Part shown: one piece after another, positions 22,080 to 30,572 of the stretch
Position numbering within the stretch: the stretch's first letter is position 1
Layout: every line of letters begins with the position of its first letter
NCBI GenBank assembly: GCA_037953745.1
Contig: JBAKBP010003239.1
Location: forward strand, 62,001-126,000
Source: Lithodes maja
Lineage: Eukaryota > Arthropoda > Malacostraca > Decapoda > Lithodidae
DNA length: 64,000 nucleotides
Direction: 5' to 3'
Position numbers and translations under genes: made by a program
Notes under the pieces: model-generated
Database searches by the model: none
The model's input: the letters and a program-made list of their open reading frames with translations, nothing else
What the model was told of the DNA's origin: nothing

Positions 22080-22360
22080 TATGAGTAATTGAGGTAGGTT
22101 ATTGTTATATTAGGCACTGATTATTCGTTATCACAGGTGTTTATTATACTTTGGCCATCTAATATTAGTTCGTGTGTCACTTTCACTTTGGTAAATATGC
22201 TTGAGAGAGTGTCACTGATAATGCTCATTTTCACTTGATACGGTACATTTTATTAGTAATTGAGGTAGGTTATTGTTATATTAGGCACTGATTATTCGTT
22301 ATCACAGGTGTTTATTATACTTTGGCCATCTAATATTATGTCATGTGTCACTTTCACTTA
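22080..22360. repeat. Subterminal ~175-bp repeats of piggyBac, 2 units
   Basis: Two units centred on TGAGGTAGGTTATTGTTATA (near 22091 and 22263), each followed by TTCGTTATCACAGGTGTTTA and GTGTCACTTTCACTT. The same repeats occur three or four times in the other piggyBac copies of the window. Confidence 0.85.
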
Positions 22361-22435
22361 GTTATATGCTTTGTAAACGTTTTATATACAATTTATTGTG
22401 TCTTTTTTCACTTATTTATATATGTTTTCATAATA

Positions 22436-23395
22436 CAGTAAAAGTCCGTTAATCCGACGACCGATGATTCGAATCTCCCAATAGTCCGAATTTTTCAATT
22501 TGAGGCCAAATCCGAATTCTCCCAATGGTCCGAATTTCAAGAAGTCCCAAAGTCCCCTTTTTGAGGCATTAGGCCACTCAAATGACACATAATGGAGCAC
22601 ACACATATCATATGTTCATGAATTCACTTTAAAAGTTTACCATTGTCATTGTAGCCTATTACCTACTTCAAAACATTCAGATTAATGGTCAAAGGAAGCT
22701 ACTGATATAAACTTAAACACCTTCTTCTTCTTCTTCTTCTTCCACATCGTCTGCTAGAGAGTTTGTTTTGCTCTTGAACGCATCCTTGGGACGCTCCGAT
22801 GCGCTACTGGCTTGCACCGCATTTTCTGCAAGCACATTCAGTCTTGAGCTTGAAAATGCACCTTTGGATGTATTAGCCTTGAGCTTGAAAACGCACCTTT
22901 GGACGTTCCGATACGCTACTATTTATAGTTCAGTGATCGGAGCGTCCCAAGGGTGCTTTCAAGACAACAAGACAAGGATGCTTTCAATACAATATAATAT
23001 AACAGAGCACATCACAAAAGGAAAATTACAAGAACTTCTCAGGGAGGTGCCGTTGTTAAGGCATTACTTCCCGAACCACATCTGATCTTAAAGAGCAAGA
23101 CAAACTCGCTAGTTGACGGAAGAAGAAGAAGACGTTTATATCAGCAGATTCCTTTGACCATTAATCTGAATGTTTTGAAGTAGGTAATAGGCTACAATGA
23201 CAATGGTAAACTTTTGAAGTGATTTCATGAACATATGATATGTGTGTGTGTGCACCATTGTGTCATTTGGGTGGCCTAATGTCTCGATGTTTTTCATCAT
23301 ACACAGGTTCATAGGGGTAAAGTCCGATAATCCGAAAATCCACTAATCCGAACGAGGGCCGGTCCGCTGCCCTTCGGATTAACGGAAGTTTACTG
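22436..23395. mobile_element. Foldback pogo-like MITE, 960 bp, inside piggyBac
   Basis: Ends CAGTAAAAGTCCGTTAATCC and (reverse complement of the right end) CAGTAAACTTCCGTTAATCC, with TA at 22434-22435 and 23396-23397. The uninterrupted sequence ATAATACATGACTTTTTT is present in the sister element near 59467. The inner sequence is also inverted over long arms: TTTACCATTGTCATTGTAGC on the left and its complement near 23190. An A/G-C/T triplet run (TTC)n at 22724 pairs with GAAGAA at 23122. Confidence 0.9.
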
Positions 23396-23500
23396 TACAT
23401 GACTTTTTTATCACAATACACCTGTACATTGTTTTATTTCCACTTGTTGCCTATATACATACATATTGTCAGTCTTTGGTACTTTCACTATGATTATTAG

Positions 23501-24871
23501 TTAGTACTCCTGCTTGGTGTGGTATTCAGCAAAGCACGGTATAGTACATAGTGACAGCTGGCACTCCACACACTGCATGGTGGTCTTTTTCTGCTTCCTC
23601 GGCCTCACCTGGCTGTTCCAGCAGACATGGCACCGCCTTCTGCTAATGGTGACTCCATCTCGTTCCAGAGGCAGGTAACCGAGCTTGTGCACATTTAGAT
23701 ACTGTGCACACTGCATGCGGTCCTGAACGGGGCGCCCAGGTTGTGCCACTGCCCTCTGTGGAGCTACAGCGGGGGCAGCACGCCCACGAACTTTGGCGGC
23801 GCGCACCCTAGGGCGGCCAGGAGCGCAACGGCGCCCAGGCCCAGCCCGGCGGCCAGCCCGGCGGCCAGGGCGGCCAGGAGCACGACGGCCCTGGGCAAAG
23901 CGTCTGGGTTGAGGGTCGTCGATATCCATAAAGTCGTCGTCATCGTCGTTGTCGTCAGAGCCGTCATCTTGCCCTGACGGTGGACCCAGGTAATCATGGC
24001 CAGAGTCATCTGTGAGGTGCCCTTCATCTTCAGAGCCCCCCTCATAATCTCGCGGGGAACGAATGATGCGTGGGCGGCGTGTAGGTCGGCGAGGTGGGGA
24101 AGGAGTGGCAGGTAAGGCTCTGTCATCTTCATGCAGAGGTTCGGGGCTCCTTGGCCTACGACGAGTCATAGACAGCACTGGTTCAGTGTCTGTAGGTGCA
24201 GCTATGGATGCGAGGTCGAACACATCATCAGGAACCTCTGTTGTAGGCTGGAGAGGTGGGGTGGACCCTGGGGAAACTTGCGGGGGCGTATGGCTGGGAG
24301 CGGCAGGGGTGGAAGCCGCGGGAGCCTCGAACAAAGAGCGCCTACTTGTAGCTCCTTTTTTAACATATTTTATCCCTTTTCCCTTTTCTTTAGTAGTATG
24401 TCTCCTCTCGGGGGAAATAGGGGGTAAATAGGCCGAAAGTGGGGGGTCCTCAACCCTAGGGAGTGCTGGTGGTGGTGGGGAAGAATGGCGGGAGCCTGGG
24501 GCAACTTGGGTGGCGTGGGTAGATAAGGAAGACAATGGCGGGTCAACCTCAGCCTCCCGCTCAGCCTCACTATCATCACTTTCATCGTCATGGTCAAATC
24601 CAATAAAAAGCGCGTATCTTTCATGGATTTCGTCTAGATCGTCAAAATCTTCACTATAGTGAGACTGATAAGACTCGGAGCTATCACTACCCAAGTCATC
24701 AACACTCTTTTTGCCTTCACCACGTTCATAACTCCTCAAAGCTATCTCAATACCTCCGGGAGTCAACGCATCTTGTACGTGCCTTTGCGTTAGGGCGCGA
24801 CGAACATGGGCAGGCGTCGAAGGGAGCGTAGAATCGGACACAAGGGAATAACTTTTTGGGCTAGTATCCAT
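23501..24871 (-). CDS. Truncated piggyBac protein without catalytic core, 456 aa
   Basis: Start chosen at ATG 24871 (MDTSPKSYSLVSDS), as in the intact relative at 62529; upstream in-frame codons exist but are not conserved. Compared with that relative, two stretches are deleted and the frame is kept through both. About 80 residues after the acidic region are gone (junction DDSEAEREAEVD). The entire DDD core is gone between the basic patch (AAPAVAPQ) and RAVAQPG. Retained are the LTPGGIEIALRSYE N-terminal motif, the proline-rich linker, the Arg/Gly-Arg-Pro AT-hook-like patch (PGRPGRR, APGRPRVR) and the full C-terminal Cys/His finger (CHVCWNS...CVECQLSLC..PCF..YH). It could bind DNA but cannot catalyse transposition. 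Whether it is expressed is unknown. Confidence 0.8.
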   Translation of the reverse strand: MDTSPKSYSLVSDSTLPSTPAHVRRALTQRHVQDALTPGGIEIALRSYERGEGKKSVDDLGSDSSESYQSHYSEDFDDLDEIHERYALFIGFDHDDESDDSEAEREAEVDPPLSSLSTHATQVAPGSRHSSPPPPALPRVEDPPLSAYLPPISPERRHTTKEKGKGIKYVKKGATSRRSLFEAPAASTPAAPSHTPPQVSPGSTPPLQPTTEVPDDVFDLASIAAPTDTEPVLSMTRRRPRSPEPLHEDDRALPATPSPPRRPTRRPRIIRSPRDYEGGSEDEGHLTDDSGHDYLGPPSGQDDGSDDNDDDDDFMDIDDPQPRRFAQGRRAPGRPGRRAGRRAGPGRRCAPGRPRVRAAKVRGRAAPAVAPQRAVAQPGRPVQDRMQCAQYLNVHKLGYLPLERDGVTISRRRCHVCWNSQVRPRKQKKTTMQCVECQLSLCTIPCFAEYHTKQEY

Positions 24872-24995
24872 GTTGGCGGCAGGGTAGAGACTGTTTTGGT
24901 GGCGTACATGCTGTCTGGTGGCGTCGCCTAGCGACGCCTGGTGACCACGGGACGCAATTTTTACCCGCGCCATTCGAAAGCACACACGCAAGCAA

Positions 24996-25057
24996 TGGTA
25001 CAGTGCTGTACCACCCGGGTTCCTCGGGTCAAACCATAATGGTACACACTTGTACCA
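24996..25057 (-). promoter_or_regulatory. Doublet of quasi-palindromic motif at piggyBac end
   Basis: TGGTACAGTGCTGTACCA (24996-25013) and TGGTACACACTTGTACCA (25040-25057) are two palindromic 18-mers, 44 bp apart, next to the terminal repeat. They are likely transposase or regulator binding sites by analogy with other transposon subterminal repeats; not proven. Confidence 0.6.
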
Positions 25058-26013
25058 CCCGGGGTCGAAGGGTTAAAGACCAGAGTAGTCAGTGAGTTCG
25101 CTCCTGCGTTAAACTCTATTCTATTGTACCTTTGCAATGGCTAGGTAGGTAGTATTCAAGGTCCCAATCCAAGAGCTCGAGTAAAACTGTGCTAACCCAG
25201 TCACGACAGGACAACCCCCACGGCCAACACATCTACCGAAGATTGGATTACTTATTCTACACATCTAAAGTGAAGTTATTATACCATTATAAGATACAGA
25301 AGATCTAACTGTGAAAAGGATCTATACTTAGTGTATTTATAGAGAAAGAGATAAAAAGATCAACAGTGGAAATTAGTCAAAATATATCTACCGGGTATAT
25401 CAAAAGAAGTATTCTAGAAACATCGGATACTACGAGCTTATGCAAAAAGCGAGAGAAAGAAAGTACTAATGAAACCCAGATAAATCAGGGAAGTACTGAT
25501 AATAATTCTGGTAAAGAAAATAACAAATCAATTCAAGTTAACTCATGCGTAAGCACCATAATGAATTAACTCAGAGAAAATAATTATACAACTCTACGCA
25601 GGTGAAATCCAAAAGTTTGTATATATAATTACTACGTAGCCTGTCTAAGCACAAGTGTAAATCCTCGATTGAAAGGAGTGCTATTCTTTTCTCTGAAATA
25701 AATACAAGACCAGTGTAATCTTTCAATTAGAAAGCGGTCCACAATACTCCCCTAGATATTGCATAAAATAACCCGTCTTACGAGTCAGACGTAGTGGAGC
25801 CTCGTTCGTGCATCTATTATTGTTGTTCTTGACCATTTGTTCTAGCCTTACGTATGCGATATTCTTGTGCCAATAAATAGAATATGAATGCACGTCTTGT
25901 TATCATTATCCTCTATTACTTTCTGCGTCTGTGGTAAAGCAATTTTAACTTCTCCAGTTAGGAAGAACCCACTTATTCTAACCAATCAACCCCAGTAAAA
26001 ACCTGGCATAACA

Positions 26014-27620
26014 CTACTATCACATTGCCATCCATTCATGTTTATGTAGTGGGACCTGCAGAGGGGCACTCTCGGGCGGCATAACGTGCGGGGGTTGTGC
26101 AGGGTTATAAGTAGGCTATATATTGGAAGCATCTTGCAGCTTCATAGCCTCTGCTATAGCCTATTCTAGTTTGTTATTTACACTGGCATGTCCAATGTGA
26201 ATGAAGACTTATTGTAGAGAAACTAATCTGAATGTGGCCAAACGAATGTGAATCTGAATGTAGAGAAACGAATGTGAATCTGAGTGTAGAGAAACTAATG
26301 TGAATGTAGGCTATAGAGAAACCAATGTAGGCCTACAAGTCTTACCACCACATTCAGATTCACATTCGCGATAATCACTCGCATGTCCAATATGAAAGTA
26401 GACTTATTGTAGAGAAACGAATGTGAATATGGCAAAACGAATGTGAATGTGGCCAAACGAACGTGAATCTGAATTTAGAGAAACGAATGTGACTGTAGAG
26501 AAACCAATGTACAATTCTTACCACCACATTCACATTCACATTCGCGATAATCTAAATTACCACCACATTCACATTCACATTCATATTTACACTCGCATGT
26601 CCCAGCTCGGATTTTGTAGCCTACTGTTTTCATTTATTTTCAATTTTTTACTTTTTACGTCCCAGCTCGGATTTTGTAGCCTACTGTTTTCATTTATTTT
26701 CAATTTTTTACTTTTTACGTCCCAGCTCGGATTTTGTAGCCTACTGTTCATTTATTTTTAATTTTTAACTTTTATATTCAGTTTTATACAATAACATTCA
26801 CATTCAGTTTGCTACTATCACATTGCCATCCATTCATGTTTATGTAGTGGGACCTGCAGAGGGGCACTCTTGGGCGGCATAATGTGCGGGGGGTTGTGCA
26901 GGGTTATAAGTAGGTTATATATTGGAAGCATCTTACAGCTTCATAGGCTCTGCTATAGCCTATTCTAGTTTGTTCTGTACGCGAATGGGAATGTAGGGAA
27001 ACGTATGTTAATGTGGCAAAACTAATGTGAATGTAGAGACGAATGTGAATGTGGCAAAACGAACGTGAATGTGAATGTAGAGAAACGAATGTGAATGTGG
27101 TAAAACGAATGTGAATGTAGACTTATTGTAGAGAAACTAATGTGAATGTGGCCAAACGTACGTGAATGTGAATGTAGAGAAACGAATGTGCAAGTGAATG
27201 TAGAGAAACTAATGTGAATGTGGTAAAACGAACGTGAATGTGTATGTAGAGAAACTAATGTGAATGTGGCAAAGCGAATGTGAATGTAGAGAAACAAATG
27301 TGAATGTGGAGAAACTAATGTGAATGTAGAGAAACTAATGTGAATGTAGAGAAACGAGTGTGAATGTGAATGTAGAGAAACGAATGTGAATATAGAGAAA
27401 CGAATGTGAATGTAGAGAAACGAATGTGAATGTAGAGAAACGAATGTGAATGTAGAGAAACGAATGTGAATGTAGAGAAACGAATGTGAATGTAGAGAAA
27501 CTAATATGAATGTAGAGAAACGAATGTGGATGTAGAGAAACTAATGTGGATGTAGAGAAACTAATGTGAATGTAGAGAAGTGAATGTGAATGTAGAGAAA
27601 CTAATGTAGCAAACCCAATG
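26014..27620 (+). repeat. ~0.8-kb tandem units, copies 2 and 3
   Basis: Copy 2 is 26014-26811 and copy 3 starts at 26812; both begin ACTATCACATTGCCATCC. Copy 2 contains a 70-bp subrepeat (TCCCAGCTCGGATTTTGTAG...) three times at about 26598-26750. Copy 3 is dominated by a 20-bp minisatellite. The solo LTR B sits exactly between copies 1 and 2. Confidence 0.88.
26990..27606 (+). repeat. Minisatellite, 20-bp unit CGAATGTGAATGTAGAGAAA
   Basis: From about 27290 the array is very regular with period 20. Upstream, variants with GTGGCAAAAC or GTGGTAAAAC replace part of the unit. Long minus-strand frames (FSTFTFVSLHSHSFLYIHI-type) are a by-product of the repeat and not genes. Shorter versions occur at 17940-18240, 26200-26500 and 41230-41270. 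Confidence 0.93.
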
Positions 27621-27724
27621 AGAATGGAGAAAAATGGGTAAATGTTTATCACCAACCAGTTACGAGTTTTTCAGGTTATTTTTTGTTGTTTTTTATTTTG
27701 TATTTGATATACAGTGTTGTTTAA

Positions 27725-28204
27725 CCCCTACACCACGGAAGGGCTCTTGAACGCCCATAAAAAAGCATATAACAGCTACCCGGAAGGGCTCTTGAACGCC
27801 CAGTGGTTGAAAGCCTGTGAGCTTCGTGTGCGAGGCGTCGGTCCGACGCATGTAAACAACAGCCGGCTGGACCGACGCCCCGCATCTCCGGCCACAAGAA
27901 GGAGAGCGTCGCTTGTTCGTGTGTGCCTGTATGTTGTTGTTAAGTATCGAAAAGTAGTGTAAAGTGGCTGTTTTTGCCATAAAGTTATCTCCAATGAAAT
28001 CATCATCACAACTCAACCAGTTGACTTAGAGAGCTCTACTTAACGCCATTCTACAGGTAAATAACACAGCTACGCTTGGGGATGCGCGGGAATGCGGGAA
28101 GCAGTCAGAATAACAAATATACGGTAACCTAGCCTAGACGTTTTTCGGCCAAAACACCCGGGTTTCGGGGAATATTTATGTAATGCGTAGCCGGGGCTGG
28201 AGGG
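27725..28204. mobile_element. piggyBac-type MITE 1, 480 bp, TTAA target
   Basis: TTAA at 27721-27724 and 28205-28208; ends CCCCTACACCACGG and (reverse complement) CCCTCCAGCCCCGG. The body from about 27800 is the reverse complement of MITE 2 at 49544-50022. Its left end carries two copies of GGGCTCTTGAACGCCC (27741-27756, 27786-27801), the motif of the 42164-46596 element. It sits in a dispersed repeat whose other copy at 48160-48230 lacks the insert. Confidence 0.92.
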
Positions 28205-28320
28205 TTAATACCGAGGACCGTCGCATTTTACTATTTTCCCATTATCCATCAATCTTAAGACACGGCCCCCGATAGTGGGGAGGGCTATGAAGATCAGGGA
28301 AATTGCGGGGTAAAAGACGT

Positions 28321-28872
28321 AAAGGGGAGGTGTGGTGGAGTGGTCTTGCCACTGGCCTGGTAATCCAAAGGTCCCGGGTTCAAATCCCGATGTATCAATG
28401 GGAAGATATTATTGGGTTGGAATTTGTGCTGTACCTGGTATCAGTGCATTACCACAAGCCCACCGAAATGTCAATAAAATACCCTCATTGTTCCCTGATT
28501 AAATAGCACTGTATGAATATTCCCATATTCAAAATATGCTATAGGGGTGCAATGCCTGGTGAGTTATCTGCTCAACAGGTGGCGTTGTGTGTGTGTAAGT
28601 GTGAGAGTCTGAGTGTAGGGGGTGAGACAGTGAAGCACGGGAACGAGGTGGCTTCAGAGATGGGGTCGTTTCGGGCCATGAGTGAGCACCGTGCCTCATG
28701 TGAAGGCAAGATGGCAGGTGCTCGTTGTACTCTACGTGCTTCACATGTCTCACTCCCTAGACTGGAACAAGACCTCACGGGCTTCACTGTTCATTGTAAA
28801 GCGGTGAATGTTAAGGCTCTCAGCCTATTCCCGAGAGGAAGTAAGTTGGAATATAGAAAAAAAAAAAAATAA
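28321..28872 (+). mobile_element. tRNA-derived SINE, copy 1
   Basis: The head has a pol III A box TGGTGGAGTGG (28333-28343) and B box GGTTCAAATCC (28377-28387), with tRNA-like spacing. The anticodon-loop position reads CTGGTAA, which would fit a tRNA-Thr(GGT) origin, but the anticodon stem is imperfect. A ~450-bp unrelated body follows, then an A-rich tail from 28857. A second copy at 51578-52139 differs at only about seven positions and has unrelated flanks, so both are independent recent insertions of one family. Confidence 0.88.
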
Positions 28873-28879
28873 AAAAAAA

Positions 28880-29213
28880 TAAAATCTATCTATCTATCTA
28901 TTGCCCGACGCCGTGATCCCCGAAGGGGTGGCCACGAACGAACCGCCCCCATGCACCTCTGTCCCCAGTCAGTCGACGCCCCTCCTCCCAACCAGCACCG
29001 CCTTCGTTCATGTAGTTTCTCACTCCATCCTTCCACCTCATATTCGGTCTACCTCTCCCCCTCTGTCCCTCCACCTCGCTCTCGTACACCCTCTTAGTCA
29101 TTCTCTCGCTTTCCATACGTTCCATATGGCCGAACCATCTCAAGTTGTTCCTTTTCACACTTTCCAGCACATCTACCTCCACACCACACCTCCTTCTTAC
29201 TTTTAAAAAATAA
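28880..29213 (-). mobile_element. RTE-like LINE 3' end, (ATAG)n tail
   Basis: The (CTAT)n tract at 28887-28901 is the tail of a minus-strand copy. The minus-strand frame up to 29213 encodes VDVLESVKRNNLRWFGHMER and MRWKDGVRNYM. This is the short C-terminal domain typical of RTE-like LINE ORF2 (RWFGH..RM). A 5'-truncated retrocopy. Confidence 0.8.
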
Positions 29214-29317
29214 AATAAAGGGGTAATATTGGAAGAACTCTGAAAATACAATACAGTATTTAAAAGTAACAAAACCTGAAAATGGAAAAACCCGAGCCAA
29301 GTTTTGACCAAACTTGG

Positions 29318-29425
29318 CTCGGGGAGGGGCGTCGACTGACTGGGGACAGAGGTGCATGGGGGCGGTTCGTTCGTGGCCACCCCTTCGGGGATCACGGCGT
29401 CTGGCAATAGATAGATAGATAGATA
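29318..29425 (+). mobile_element. RTE-like LINE 3' end, plus-strand copy
   Basis: Contains GGGGCGTCGACTGACTGGGG, then GGCCACCCCTTCGGGGATCA and a (ATAG)n tail at 29409-29426. It is the inverted counterpart of 28900-28990. GGCTCGGG occurs on both sides (near 29310 and 29426) and is the likely target duplication. Confidence 0.8.
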
Positions 29426-29519
29426 GGCTCGGGTTTTTCAATTTTTCAGAGTCCAAAATCACAGTAACCTAATTTCGAAAGTTTGCTCGGGTTTTCTTGT
29501 TTTTCAACGTGGAAAAAGC

Positions 29520-29935
29520 CAGTATGAATGGGGTTAACATTAGCCTAACCTAAATTACCTAACCTAGTATAATGGGTGGGGGCTGCTGCCCCCACACTAC
29601 CGCTAAATCCATGAAATCCGAGCCAAGTTTTGTCATTAACCTAACCAAATAACCTAACCTAACCTAGCCTAGTATTATGGGGTTAACATTAGCCTAACCT
29701 AACCTAACCTAGTATTATGGGGTTAACATTAGCCTAACCTAACCTAGTATTATGGGGTTAACATTAGCCTAACCTAACCTAACCTAGTATTATGGGGTTA
29801 ACATTAGCCTAACCGAACCTAACCTAGCATTATGGGTGGGGGCTGCTGCCCCCACACCCCCGCTAAATCCCTTAAATCCGAGCCAACTTTTGCCATTAAC
29901 CTAACCAAAGAACCTAACATTACCTTCACCTAATA
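29520..29935 (+). repeat. Interstitial AACCT-rich tandem array
   Basis: About four units of ~50 bp, each GTATTATGGGGTTAACATTAG plus CCTAACCTAACCTAACCTA. AACCT is the complement of the arthropod telomeric TTAGG motif, but the units are mixed with unique sequence, so this is not a telomere. Two GGGGGCTGCTGCCCCCAC segments border it. Related fragments occur at 48115-48150 and 50685-50750. Confidence 0.85.
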
Positions 29936-29989
29936 CCTAGTATTTACCTAATTGTATTTACCTAATTGTAGTTTACAGGAGTTGAGCTA

Positions 29990-30572
29990 AGCTCGTGTTG
30001 TCCCGTCTCTCAGTCTACTTTTTATCCAATTTTTTCTTGAAAATATGGATGTTCCTTGCCCCTACCACCTCCTCCTCCAGCCCATTCCATTTGTCAATAC
30101 ATCTATAGGGGAAGCTAAACTTCCTGATATCGTTCTTGCAGGTAGGTCTTTTTACTTTGTAGCTGTGGCCTCTAGTTATTCCTGTATCCATAATTAATAT
30201 ATCCTCCCTATCCAGCCTCTCCAGCCCCCGGGCACATTTGTACATCATTATCATGTCTCCCCTCTCTCTCCTCTCTTTTAGACTCGGTAGATTTAATTTG
30301 TCTAGCCTCCCTTCATATGGCAGTTCTCTGAGACTTGGAACCAATCTAGTGACTGCTCTCTGGATTCTTTCTAACTTGTGAATATGCTTCTTTAGATGCG
30401 GGGACCACACCACTGCTGCATACTCCAATCTTGGTCTAATCATACTCTTCATAATTTTCGCTACCATGGTCTCATCCAAGTAGTTCAGAGCAACTTTCAT
30501 ATTCCCGGCCATTGCATACATTCCGCTAAAGAGCTTGTTAATATGTTTCTCTGGCGACAAATTATCTTGTAT
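29990..30572 (-). pseudogene. CR1-like LINE ORF2, C-terminal segment
   Basis: Minus-strand codons: IQDNLSPEKHINKLFSGMYA, RPRLEYAAVVWSPHLKKHIH, KLERIQRAVTRLVPSLRELP, RRERGDMIMMYKC, TRGHSYKVKRP, FPYRCIDKWNGLEEEVV. This is the thumb and C-terminal domain of a CR1-type RT. It is separated from the palm by the Penelope-like insertion; the upstream palm ends EKENDL at 32577. Confidence 0.9.

Larger units (their letters stand above)
21622..25072 (-). mobile_element. Internally deleted piggyBac element (3.45 kb)
   Basis: TTAA flanks lie at 21618-21621 and 25073-25076. The left end CCCTCCAACCCCGG and the right end (reverse complement CCCTTCGACCCCGG) are terminal inverted repeats. It is a deletion derivative of the element type at 58506-62722: same ends, same 3' non-coding repeats (two units) and a shortened ORF. 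A MITE (22436-23395) is inserted in its 3' non-coding side. It lies inside solo LTR B. Confidence 0.93.
18663..26013 (+). mobile_element. Solo LTR, copy B, with nested insertions (TSD CTACT)
   Basis: Starts TGAAATAATGG and ends CCTGGCATAACA, flanked by CTACT at 18658-18662 and 26014-26018. The empty site TTTGCTACTATCACATTG exists at the next unit junction (26805-26822). It is the same LTR as 7032-9050. It contains a ~380-bp tandem duplication, a pogo-like MITE (19991-21158) and a deleted piggyBac (21622-25072). The LTR itself would be about 2.2-2.3 kb. No internal retroviral genes are present, so it is a solo LTR. Confidence 0.9.

Noticed and set aside
27290..27606. Regular short repeats resembling a CRISPR array
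   Set aside because: The 20-bp units are contiguous with no unique spacers, and the context is eukaryotic; it is a minisatellite.
26447..27655. Several 90-107 codon frames (SLHSHSFLYIHI-type) on either strand
   Set aside because: They are translations of the 20-bp and 70-bp tandem repeats; periodic sequence without stops, no domain.
28326..28400. Possible tRNA gene
   Set aside because: A and B boxes are present, but the acceptor stem does not close and the same head is attached to an identical 450-bp body elsewhere; it is a SINE head.
29520..29935. Telomere
   Set aside because: AACCT words are short and interleaved with ~30 bp of other sequence, and transposons lie on both sides; interstitial repeat only.
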